Under the pieces are notes generated by a model, which saw nothing but the letters and a program-made list of their open reading frames with translations, did no database searches and was not told where the DNA came from. Positions 1-11,390 of a stretch of DNA of 64,000 nt are shown here, one piece after another. A program made the translations under genes and the position numbers. The stretch lies in contig NC_033644.1 of NCBI RefSeq assembly GCF_001540865.1, forward strand, positions 6,664,751-6,728,750, written 5' to 3'. The stretch is from Ananas comosus. Taxonomy: Eukaryota > Streptophyta > Magnoliopsida > Poales > Bromeliaceae. Numbering within the stretch: position 1 is the stretch's first letter; the number at the start of each line of letters is the position of its first letter.

Positions 1-75
1 TTTTTACTTGCATGCAACTGCACAAAGCTTCTAGCAGGTTTTTGAGAAAGGAGAGAAGAAAGAAGGAGAAGTTAC

Positions 76-3000
76 CAATCGATAGGTTCCAGGCTTCACA
101 ACTCTTCCAATATCTATGAAATCAAAAAGAAACTGCAACAAAAGCTACCAGTGAGATCACATAACATGGAATGTTATTTATGAGTAATTAATGAAACCAT
201 TAGAAAGAACTACCTGAAGCTTGTCAGACTTTAGAAAACGACGTCCGCGGCGACTGCCATCAGGCATACGGACTAAAAGCGTCACAGCACTCTCATCATC
301 TGATGAAGGTTCCTGGGGAAGCGAAGCTTCCTTTGCTGCAAGTTTCCTCTCATATTCCTGTTCTCCACGGCATGTTACAAAAATAACCAGCGTCACTCAT
401 CTGGCATGACGTATAAAGTGCACATCTAACTTGCTCTATGCATAAGATATGCAACATCTCTAGAATAGAATGAATAACACTACCGATTTTCTCGGATTCA
501 ATTCACAAGACACTGGTAAGAGTAAGGGCGCTTTCAATGACAAGTATGGGGTGACACCCTAATAGTCCCATATCTGATAACATGGTAGAGTATGAGAGCT
601 TTATAATTGGCTAGCACATTAGTACTAAGTAAATTGTGCTTAAGCATTTTGAGCTAGTGATTTGGGCCCAACTATGAAGCACGGATACTTCAAATTTCAT
701 GCCGTATCCGTATCGGATACGTATCGGATACCGATACGCGCCCGATACGCGCCCGATACGGGAATGAAGTATCCGGCATTTTTAAAAAATAAAAAAATAT
801 CGGATACGACTCAAATACGTGAGGAATACGGGGGGATACGGGGGGGACACGGCCAGGTTCTTTTTTGGTCTAAAATGATTGAAACTTAAAATTTTTTTAA
901 AAGCTCACGTCCAAACCTATTGGAAAGAAGGAAAAGAGTGAGAAAAATACCAATATATGTTCAATTTGTCATTTCATCTATTTTTTTGTTCTCGAATGGT
1001 AGAAGGTGCTCCCTCTCGTTCTATCTTCATACAGTATTTACTCTCTTCCATCTAATTTGTCAACCTAGTATTAAGCAACAAAGGCTATAGAAAATATGAT
1101 TTTTTTTTTCCTTCTCTATTAAATTGTTAGCATATTTTTTTATTACTATTTTCATAATAGAACTAATAAATCAGACATATATATTGAATGGCTAATTATC
1201 TAGTTTGTGCGACCATATATTTATTGTTATCATTTGATCAAGTTGAATGATAGTTGGTTTGATACTTTTTGAATTATTATTTTATATGATTGATTATCTT
1301 TTTTTATGAACATATGTAGAATATATTCCTTAATATAGTCTAGATATTCTAATTGTTCTCAATATATCATTACATATAATCAACATACATTTAAATATAT
1401 TTAAAATAATATTTTATTTAAGTATATCCCGCGTATCGTATCCTAGAAGTTTTAGAAATTGCCGTATCACCGTATCCGTATCGTGTCGTATCCATATCCC
1501 CGTATCCGTATCTGTGCAACATAGGGGCCCAACAAGTTACTTGTACTAGCGGGTTGGATCATTACATCTAGTATCAGAGCCAAAATTGCCAACCAAAAGT
1601 GTGGGTAGGCCTCACATTGCCTGGCAATCCTGAATTATGTGTGTGATTGGGCCTAACGAGGACTTTTAAGGCCTAAGAGGGTAGAAGATTGTGATACCCC
1701 AATAGTCCCACATCAGATAACGCGAGAGTGTGTGAAAGCCTTATATATGGCTAGCACATTAGGACCAATAACTAAGGCTTCAGCACTTTCGGCCAGTGAC
1801 AAAAGGTTACTAGTACTAGTGCGCTAGATCGTTACATATTGTGTCTCCATAGAAGACACTCAAAAAACAGAGAAAAGAAAATGCTTCTTTCAAACATTTG
1901 CCTTGTAATTGATTGATACATTATTCATGAGCTTTTAACATGCTGATCAATTAGCTAAAAGGAAATCATCAAGAGTTCATGATATTTTAAAATGAAACTA
2001 GATTATCACCAAATCCTTGTATTGCCAGCAGATACATGGAAATACTTGAAATGCTAAAACTAATTCTGTCGCACCTTCATAAAATAATACTAGTAGAAGC
2101 TTCTAATCAAGGATTTAAGTGCCATGGTCCGGGGTCATGCCGAAAACTTGCTGGTACAGTGCGTACCGAATCGTGCCGATACGTGTCGGTCACAAAAATA
2201 CGTGTACTGACACATCATGGGACGAAATCTTTATTTTCTTTAGCCACAAAATATTCTAATTTCTTATTATGTATCTTTATTAAATCTTTTGAACTTTATT
2301 GAAAAAATTACTTACTAATTAAAAAAAAAAGAAAGGGTTTTGAGCTGCGTCATCGACACGGGGACTATATCGTACCAATATTTTGTTGGCACGATACGGC
2401 ACGGTGGATACGCCCCAGGCCGATGGACGCTTAAATCCTTGCTTCTAATATATACCTACTCCAAGAAGTGTAAATATAACATGAGTCTTCTCATCCTTAT
2501 TTTAATTAATTAAAAGGTGATATTCAAGCCGTGTGAAAATGTATATCCAGAATTGCCTATCACTTTCTAAGGTCTTCTCTTTTTCTTTGAGAGTGAAGGT
2601 ATATTCAGATTCATATTCTGTAGAGCATTCTGATTAAAGGGAACCTTATATCCAACTTCAAAATTTAGAGCTCAACATGAAATATTATACATATTCATCT
2701 ACAACTAAACGAAGCAATAAGCTCAAATTCAAGGGGAACTTTATGAGACAAATCAATTTTCTGCCTGAATTAAAGTGATCCTACATCTCCAGTCATTAAA
2801 ATTACCTCTTCCTCAAGTTGTTTCCTGCGAGCTTCCTCCTCTTCTTGTCTTTCCTTTTCAAGAGCAGCTTTTCTTGCAGCAGCTTCTTCTAATTGACGAC
2901 GTTCAGCCTCTTGCTTGGCTTTCAATTCCTTTTCTTGATCCGCCAGTAGTGATGCAAGATACTCATCATCCTGAAAAAGGAAGGGGGATACACCACTATT

Positions 3001-6000
3001 AGTCTCTTGGGAGGAAAAAAATCATAACAGCTATATTTAGTAAAAACACATTGTAACCTGCTGCTCTCTTAACAAGCGTTGTGCTGTTAGTGAGGGTGAT
3101 GGAGGGCGAGGTATCGGAGGATGCAGAGCTGAGTTTTGACGTGGGTATGAAAACTGATATGGCGTTCCTTCAGGAATTCCACCAAACATTGCAGCCTCAA
3201 GCATGACAGCTTCATCGTGTTCTTCGGAAGATATGCCACCCCACTTATTTAAAACAAAAAAAAAAAGGATCAGTAAGCAAACATATTAGAGAGATGCATT
3301 GGTTCTTGGGGCATTTTGACCCAACTGGATCTTCAGCAGAATTGTTGTTTAAGTAAAATTGTTCAAAAATCACTATCAGTTTTCTTATTAAAAGTACCCC
3401 AGATAGCTTCCTGCTGCAGCAGAAGCAAAACCTTGAAAATGGAGCTTCTGCTTTTGCCTCAGGAGCTGCTCAAGAGGTTGTCCAAACACATAAGCTGCTC
3501 AAGAAGTTCAGAGAAGAGGCAGCTCATCCATGATTCCCTCGAGGCAGAAGCATAGAGACCTGACCTGAACTACAGTGCCACTTTGGAATGGGTGCATGAA
3601 CGGTTGATTAAATTTTAATTTAATACCCAGTCATCTTTTGCTTTCAGAAAGTTCCATTTAGTATTGTCAGAAAGCTCTTCTACCGAAAAAGCTATATTCA
3701 GTAAAATATTACAATACTCCATTAGATTACAGAATAATCAAAAAGGTTTGAAACAATGTTAACTTTAGATGAAGAGGTAGTAAAATCAAAGATACAATAA
3801 TGTTAGATACCAAAACTAAAATGTTTAAAGTTCAGGTACCAATTTCAAATTTGCACTATTGTTTTAGGTAAGGTCTTTACAATTGTATCTTTAGAAAACA
3901 AGAGCACAATGTAATATGGTTCCATACCTCCTCTGATGGGAAACCATCTCCATTATACTGACGATTGTCTTGAATATTATGCAGCGGAAGACTTGATGGA
4001 GGGCTATGCACCATTGGTCCAGATTCTGTTGATTCTGCATTTCCAGGAGACACACGCCGTGAACGATGCCTCACTAAAGGTTGTTCTTCCATGTCTTCAG
4101 TATCATCTTGGACAGACATGATGTTTCCTTCCTCTGATCTTTGCCTCCAACAAGAAAGTACTTGTGTTAGCAATTCATACTTTATAATTTGCTCGCGATG
4201 TCTAGAAAGCTATTCGTAGACTCCCTAATGAAGAAGGGGAATTGGATGCAGTGCCAATTGTTAATATCTTCCTATAATGTTTTATCACGAATCGTGAGCT
4301 TGATATCCAAGCATAACAGATCAAAATTACCAGCTAAACAGCAATAAGGCAATTGGATACTACCATTAGCAAAGTAGGAATACAACTTTAACCAAGTATG
4401 ATTGTCATATCAATTGGATCCTAGCTCTAAGTCAATTTGGGTCTTGATTATTCAATCAAGGTTTAAAGTGCCGTGGCACGGGGGCGTGCCGCTGTCTGCC
4501 TTGCACGGTACGGCACCGGCACGCTTCCGTGCTAACACATAGTACGCTTGCGTGCCGATGAATACTCATAACCTCCTACTGGCACAATTTAACACGGACT
4601 TATTTCAATTTTTTTTTATTCCAATAAGTTCTTATAATGTTATTTTGAAAGATTTAATCAAATAATTATGAATATTTGCTATGTATAACTTACTATACTC
4701 ATCAATTAACATACTTATAAACTTTTTTGTACGTAAAGTATAATTATACCTGATACAAAATGAAATTTTTACAGGGAATTTTTAAAATACAAAGAAATCT
4801 TTTTTTTTTCTTTTTTCTTTTGACCATATTACAGTCTTTCTTTTATAAAATACAAAAAAATAATTTTTAAAATTATTTTAAAAATTATTTGAAAAAAATA
4901 TTTTTTAATTAATTTTTTCAAAAAATTAGTAGATCTATCAAAAAAATTAAGCGATAAATTATATGACAAATAAACTAAATATATTTAAGTATCAATTGAT
5001 TTAATTTAACTCTTAATTTTATTAGTATTTTTAATCTTCTAAAGTAAAAATAAAATTTTATGTTTGATGTGCCTCAAAATTTGTTTATTGAGTTTGATTT
5101 TGTTCCCCTAATTTGGCAAAAGTTTCACGGTGTGATAAATTTTGATAAAATAATTTGTGAAGAAAAAATGAATGTCTGTAGTGGAAGCGAAGGGTTTGGG
5201 CCGATAGGCCCGAGCCCGTAGCCCACCACTGACATCCGAGGGGGGTGCTTTCGCCCCCGCGGTATGAATCGAATATATAAATTAAAAATTTGCCCTATAT
5301 TGATAAACAAAAAAAAATAAATTATAATTTTTTTGACTTGTCTAGCAAGTAAATCTTCGATTACAATGTCTTTGGAAGGTGTAAGGTACCCAGAATGCTT
5401 CTGGTACCTAAAAAACAAAACAAAAAGGAAAAAAAAACAAAAGGCAAAAAAAAAAAAAGCAAAAAAAAAGAGCACAGTGCCGGCACAGCATTGTGCCGTG
5501 GCACGCATCGCTGTGCTGCTATCTCGTGCGACACGGTCCCGCATTCTGCAGCACGGAGGGGGGTCTAAGACCCCCCCCCCATAGAAGGGGGCACATTACG
5601 TGCCGTCCCATGCCGTACAGCACAAGGCTGCACTTCAATCCTTATACTCAATAATTCGACTTTCTTGCTAGTCACTCTCAAGTCTCAACATCTTCTATGT
5701 AAAATGGCCAGCTACACTTTTACCATACGAACAAAAATGTAGACTGATGAAAAGATTCATCAATTAATATTCCATACTGCCTCCATCAAGTTTTAGAAGT
5801 TGAAAGGGGTCAAACAAGTTATATTTAAAGAGAAATTAATCAAAGTAAAAGTTTGATAAAAGTCCAATTCAATATACAAAGAGATGGCTAAGTTCTAGGG
5901 ACAAGGAAAACGGATATATTTTGGATAAAGTATGTGGAGCACAAGATGGAGAGAAATGAGAAGATTAACTAACAACTGATGATTACTTCAAAAGTTATGC

Positions 6001-7862
6001 AACAGCAAAACACTTTAAACTTCGAGGTAAAAGAGAAAACAGATAAAAAAAATAAGTAAAAGAGGAAAAATCAGAACTAAAAGAAGCACTTCTAGCATTG
6101 CTTTGGGATAGGAATAGATCAGCCAACTGATCAATTAATCAGATTCTCCATATCAATGGGGTACTTAAAAATGGAAACCAAGCACATATTAATGAACACC
6201 TAAGAATAATAGTGATGTATAATGTTGCAACATATGAAGGTTTATGTATAATGTTGCAACATATGAAAGCTTATACATACAATGGAACTTTAATAGTAAA
6301 ACAAGCTGATGATAAGGCTTCTTTACATAGTGCATAAGTGAACCACTTTGCTTTCATGCTAGAAAGGTTTAATGTAGATGCTACGTACTTTCGTGGAGTA
6401 CAGAGAACTCCAGACAGAGCTCTGAGTAGTCATCATTAATCTGAAAACATGTATGATGAGGGGATATGGAGAAAAATGTCGATAGAAGATGCAAAGACAT
6501 CAATATTTAGGATACTCTATTTTAATTATTCTGTTCCATTTCCTTGCATACCTCGATCTGAAATTGTTTCTAGCATATTAATGGCCTTTCTTCACTTACT
6601 GATAGAATTGTTATGGTTTCAATTACCCTTTATCAGTACAAGTCAAAACTACTCCATAATCTGAAATGAAATGCAAAATTAACTAGATGGTAGATTAGAT
6701 TATCTTGTGGCAGAAAAATAAGTCGACAACAGGATAATAATACTAAACCAAATGTGTCTTCATTTCAACAGCTATAGCCAGCAATTTCACCTAAAAGTAT
6801 TAAGAGGAGAACAACACTGAACTACACTATAATCACATGAAAACCTCTAATGCAAGTTTCTACCTTCAAAATTGCAATGGGAAATAATCAGGGATATCTA
6901 CCTTCCATTTTCAGCAATGCTTCTTCCTTCATCTTCCATTTCCTTGTCAGAACCAGAAGACTGAAAACCAAACTGCATTTCCTGTTGACGCAATGCTCTT
7001 TCTTGCTCCGCAAACTACAGATCATATTACAACCATAAAAAACAAATAAAGAGAGAATAACTTCATATGGAAAATCAAGTACAAAGTGAACCTCTAAGGA
7101 CAAAGAAACTGCTCGTGCAAGGTCAGCATCATCCATGGCAGGGGTCTTACGCTCAAGCAGGGGACCGGTTATATCCTACCAATAATCAGGTCAAAAAAGA
7201 TGGCTATTAGAAGACAAGGGAGGGTTTAATATATATATAGAGAGAGAGAGTTGAGCTGGAATGCTGTTAGTAGCAAACGAGCTCCGTTGCCACCCATATG
7301 TTTTCGATGATGGAGCCTACAAATCGATGATCAACACTATTGACCATGATCTATACCACTTGAAGTATCTATGAACCAAATTTCAAATCTTTTCGACGTT
7401 ATTGGCCTAATGATCAAAGGGTTTCAAAATTTGTAATTTTAATGGTCAATGTGAGAGACGCTTTCTCATTTAACAGCATAAAAATATCCAAATCAATTGA
7501 TTTTTGGTTAGAAAATTCTTTAAAATATTAAAAACAAGATGTATACTCTTGATCTTGATTACAAGACTTCAATCATCACTTTTTAAAGGATATTCATTTT
7601 CAACTATTCATTTTTGTCCACTCGATGGACAAGAGAATAATATCGAAAAAACATGAAATTTAGTTTCTAGATGCTTCAAGTGGTATAGATCATATTCAAC
7701 GGTGCCGATCGTCGATCTGGAGGTTCCATCATCGAAAACAAATGGGTAGCAACAGAGCCCGTTTACTACTGATAGCATTCGAGCTCAACACTCTATATAT
7801 ATATGTATATGTACATATGTATATGTACATATGTATATATATATATATATATATGTATATAC

Positions 7863-7893
<31 letters not shown>

Positions 7894-10800
7894 CATATAT
7901 ACTTGATAATTCATCTATGTAGATATGTAGCCTCTGCAAAATCTGAATTTCATATAAGCCAATCAAAATTGCAGTTTTTTACGAGAATGCTCATATCTAA
8001 AGTTAAGAGAGTTATCCAATTTATAGGGGAAGTTAGTTTTGTGTTAGAAGAGATTTTAATAGAAGGACAAGTATTGTAAGTACACAGGCATATAAGTGAG
8101 AAACTGAGATTTTGCAGAACATATTTATGTTTAAATAAATAAATATAAACAACTACTTTCGCAGGAGTATATATTTTAATATCTCCAAAAGAATGATAAA
8201 GAGGGCAAAAATGACCCGTGAACAAATAGCTTACATCCGGAACATCAATCTGCTGATTTGACTGGCCCTCAGCATCTCTTTTGGAAGCCTCAATCGCAGC
8301 TCGAATCATTTCCTCTTCTATATCATTACTGTAGTCAGCCACATCAACCACTGGAGAAGCACTTGATCCAGCATGTTTTCCAAAACTAGAAACATTAGCG
8401 TCATGAGCAGCACGAGCTAGTGGTTCATCATCATCTTCTTCATCATCATCAATGATGACAGTCCCACGAATTTCTGGACCATGTGAAGGTTCATTTCCAG
8501 TGACATCCTCAATAGTTGGTCCATGACCAGAAGTCTCTGCTTGGGTTTTGTTATCTTTGAACTCAATGGGTATCTCTCTAACCTCCCTTGGATGCGAAAC
8601 CCGTGGGCTCGGATTAGAAATACTAGAAGGAAAACCGCCATCAAAGAAACTACGACGAAAATTTGAATCTAGGAGCGAAAATGGGTCCAAATTTTGAGCA
8701 GCAGGCAATAAAGGAGGTCTTCCAAGTACATCATCTACTGGATCTTCTATTTCCATGAAATCATCGTGGCGGGCAGGAAGCAATGTTTGCTGTGAGCTGA
8801 TCATCGAAATCGTAATACTTTCCGGTTACAATTTTCAAAAAAAATGATAGTAATAAGGGTAAAAGGATTGCATTTCTCTGGTAAAGCTCAAAATATAACT
8901 TCATGGAGGAAAAGCAATGAAGCAATAGAACCCTTACGTAGTCCTATCTCCTTCATTGAAGTGTGCATTGACAGCTTCATTCAGGTCACCACCATGTTCC
9001 TGAGTAAAAATTATGTATAAGTCATTTTAGAAAGTGAAAAAGAATAGCATCCCCATCTTTAAAACCCAGCAAACCATCAATAACCACAAGCTTAAGAACT
9101 AAGAATAAAATATGAGAAAAAACAATTGCAACAGAAGGAAAAACGTATGAACTAGTAGCAAAAGAATTGAAAGCAGATTATAAACAAAGGTGCATATTTG
9201 CAAGACTGTCTACCATATCTGATATTATTTTACACTAATCAAATTCACTTAAAACAGCAAGAAACAGCCTTGCATTGCACACTTCAGCAAGGTCGACAGG
9301 CAGAGTGCAAAAATGTTTGAAATTGTAAGATAACATTTAATGTTAGCTGAATGTGTAGCATGTACCATCCAGGCCGTGTTATCTGCTATAATACAACCTA
9401 TTATAGAAGTAAGTAGTATAACTAACAAGATAATTGGGCTGATGTAATGACAACTTTGCCTTCATTCTGCACAAATACCTTCATGATTGGTTCAAATATT
9501 ATTTCACAGTAGAAGGCAAGGCATAATGGTAGCTTTTACCATTAGGATTGCTAATTGTCAGCCTTTCTTGGGTGACATTACTACCGCCACTTTTGAGAAT
9601 TGTGGTGTGAAAAACTACATTCTCAACAGGCATCAAGCAATCCAATTTTCCAAGTAATAGTCCATCAAGCAGCTAAAACAACCCATTTTCTCCTATCATA
9701 GTATAAGCACTCTTATGTAAGAGGGATTGATTTACGACTAGCTATGCACGATGGGAAGGAGAAGATAAGATGTTGTCCTTTTGGTAAATTGCACCAGTTA
9801 GACTCCAAAAGACAAATGTTTCCTCAAACTTCCAAGTTCAACGTCAGGTACCCTAAATTAATGAGAGATTTTCATTTTTGTCCCTACACATATTTACCAT
9901 TAAGGTCAAAGTATTGCCTACATCTAATGCATCTATACATTTAAGTACCACACATTTATTGACTCTTTATGCCATCTCATATTCCACCCTGCCACCTATA
10001 GAGTAGTTACAATCCCTTTTTCTACCTAGAAATTTGACCATTGAAGTGAAAGTCTTAGATGTATAAACAATAGACGAATTCATGGTGTACGGAAATATAG
10101 ATGAACTATGTGCAAACAACAACTTTTACTCCAAGGTCAGACAAAAATAAAACATTGTTGAAAGTTCACATTGTTGAAAATTCAGACTCTCAAATGAAGC
10201 ATGCTGAAAGTTTAGTTTCTCGAATATCAAATTTAAAAGTCTGAGGACTACAATGAAACTTGAGCTGAAGTTCAGGGACTACTAGCACAATTTACCCTTT
10301 TAAAATTATATAAGTATAACTACAAAGAACTGATGCAAAATTGCAAATACAACTATCACAAAAAAGAAACTAGTTTTGAAAAAAAATAAGGGTGTGCTTA
10401 GCATTGCTTATATCTTTTATTTCTATGCGTTTGAAGGTGAGTAGGGATGTATTATATTGTTCGGTTTGTCTGCAAATCTTCTTTCTCCAGAAAAATAAAT
10501 AAACAAGTATTACAAAAAATAGAAGTAACCGCTACTCTTTCCTCCTTTTTTTTCTTTTTTCCTTCGTCAACAGAAAATCATGAAGATAGTGAAAATAGAA
10601 TTTAGCGAGCAATCAACAATAGCAAAATCAAGTAAGGCATTCCTAGGCGCCTTCAACTGCATAAAACAGGGAAAAACAAAAAACAAAACAATAAAACAAC
10701 AAAACAACAAAGAGAAACAATGAGAGATGTGAACCGTGAACTAACTTTTCTTCTTTGTTTCCAACTATTCATCTGCTCCAGTCACTGGACTAGAACAGAT

Positions 10801-11390
10801 GCACATGCGGCTCACCCAAAACTCACAAGAGAGTGATCAAAAGAAGATAAACCAGTTGAAAGTTTCACTAATGATCTTAAGAATAAATCCACAAAATAAA
10901 TAATTCTCTTACAATGTTATAGAGCAACCAATCATCTATCTACTGTATCAAGAAATGCTAGCAGTAATCCAATAACTAAATTCAGCATGGATAAGAGAAC
11001 TCAAAGGGACCAATTTTTCATCAACAATTTCCCTCCTAAAAAATATCAATTTGCTACTTCATTAATACAGGATTTATGTCCAAGAGACCCTAAAGTCAAC
11101 AACAACCCATTTTTGGCATCAGAAACCTCATCTCCACACAACCCTACGAGCGAATCAGCCAAAAGCAACAAATTTCGATCCACAACTACCTCCGCCACGC
11201 CGAATCAACAAGCACTAAACACACATACACCCACCGATTCTCGAAGAGGGAAACAGAAACCCTAAGTCCCGAAATCAGGGATCATTAATCGGATTTCGCG
11301 CTTTACCTCGAGCTTACGCAGCGCGACGGGCTCGGAGGCCCCGGTGATGCTCATGAACGTCTCGATCGCGTCCTGCGGCGGCCTCGCCAT
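76..11390 (-). CDS. PUX8: Plant UBX domain-containing protein 8-like (CDC48 adaptor), 3' end outside the window
   Basis: Ten exons read on the minus strand: 11307-11390, 8938-8999, 8235-8796, 7092-7175, 6902-7014, 3928-4144, 3058-3243, 2806-2970, 214-357 and 76-132. All joins are GT-AG and keep one frame, giving 558 residues before the left edge; the last exon(s) are missing. Residues 1-49 form a UBA-like domain (starts MARPPQDAIETFMSITGAS). Two ubiquitin-interacting-like helices follow, near 205-225 (EEEMIRAAIEASKRD) and 245-268 (ADLARAVSLSLEFAE). A charged coiled coil spans about 440-500, and the UBX domain begins near 505 (VTLLVRMPDGSRRGRRF, later FDFIDIGRVVKPGTYRL). By family knowledge UBX binds the CDC48/p97 N-domain, and UBA and UIM bind ubiquitinated clients. 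Length matches Arabidopsis PUX8/SAY1. Introns 1, 5 and 8 are over 2 kb and carry transposons. The upstream region at 11510-11540 is GA-rich. Confidence 0.93.
550..1836 (+). mobile_element. TRIM retrotransposon, copy 1 (interrupted by a hAT element)
   Basis: Two direct terminal repeats of one family enclose a short non-coding core. The first starts with GTGACACCCTAATAGTCCC at 551 and ends ATTACA at 1566. The second runs 1690-1836, starting TGTGATACCCC and ending GTTACA. Right after the first repeat lies TAGTATCAGAGCC, a near match to the initiator-tRNA-Met primer binding site (TGGTATCAGAGCC). Flanks TATGG (545-549) and TATTG (1837-1841) fit a worn 5-bp duplication. The 5' repeat is split by the hAT element at 672-1524. 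No coding capacity, as expected for a TRIM. It lies in the PUX8 intron between 358 and 2805. Confidence 0.8.
672..1524. mobile_element. hAT-type non-autonomous element nested in TRIM copy 1
   Basis: An 853-bp element flanked by a perfect 8-bp duplication, GGGCCCAA at 664-671 and 1525-1532. Its ends are imperfect inverted repeats: CTATGAAGCACGGATAC at the left and, read inward on the other strand, CTATGTTGCACAGATAC at the right. Sub-terminal regions are packed with GTATCCGTATC and GATACG repeats in both orientations (about 705-850 and 1430-1510). The core is AT-rich and has no transposase. The 8-bp duplication and TIRs fit the hAT superfamily. Confidence 0.85.
2108..2441. mobile_element. hAT-like MITE, CAAGG...CCTTG family, copy A
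   Basis: A 334-bp element with ends CAAGGATTTAAGTG and CGCTTAAATCCTTG (inverted). It is flanked by a perfect 8-bp duplication CTTCTAAT at 2100-2107 and 2442-2449. The interior is rich in CGTGCCG/GGCACG-type motifs at both ends with an AT-rich middle. It sits in the same PUX8 intron as TRIM copy 1. Copies with the same ends occur at 4457, 23611 and 50293, with a probable long copy at 27473. Confidence 0.85.
4457..5644. mobile_element. hAT-like element, CAAGG...CCTTG family, long copy B
   Basis: An 1188-bp member of the same family. The left end is CAAGGTTTAAAGTGCCGTGG and the right end is GCACTTCAATCCTTA. Flanks TATTCAAT (4449-4456) and TACTCAAT (5645-5652) match at 7 of 8 positions. GC-rich GGCACG/CGTGCC palindromic sub-ends enclose an AT-rich core of about 700 bp. 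An open frame at 5125-5544 (minus) is a low-complexity by-product, not a transposase. It lies in the PUX8 intron 4145-6901. Confidence 0.75.
7240..7794. mobile_element. Long-TIR fold-back MITE in a TA-rich site
   Basis: The two arms, about 140 bp each, are inverted copies. The left begins with TTGAGCTGGAATGCTGTTAG near 7251; the right, read on the minus strand from about 7790, begins with TTGAGCTCGAATGCTATCAG. Both continue through similar TTTTCGATGATGGA and GATCTATACCACTTGAAG blocks. The element is bordered by TATATA runs on both sides, consistent with insertion into a TA microsatellite. It lies in the PUX8 intron 7176-8234. The element at 24193-24745 has similar architecture. Confidence 0.7.
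7795..7902. repeat. TA/TATG/TACA microsatellite
   Basis: About 108 bp of alternating TA with interspersed GTAC and CATATG units directly adjoining the fold-back MITE. The tyrosine/isoleucine-rich open frames crossing it (7729-7914 minus, 7831-8079 plus) are artefacts of the simple repeat. Confidence 0.9.

Noticed and set aside
5125..5544. 139-codon minus frame in the long hAT-like element
   Set aside because: Phe-rich runs from poly-T/A; no transposase motif; covers AT-rich core and GC-rich end of a MITE.
7729..8079. Tyr/Ile-rich frames on both strands
   Set aside because: Direct translation of a TA/TATG microsatellite.
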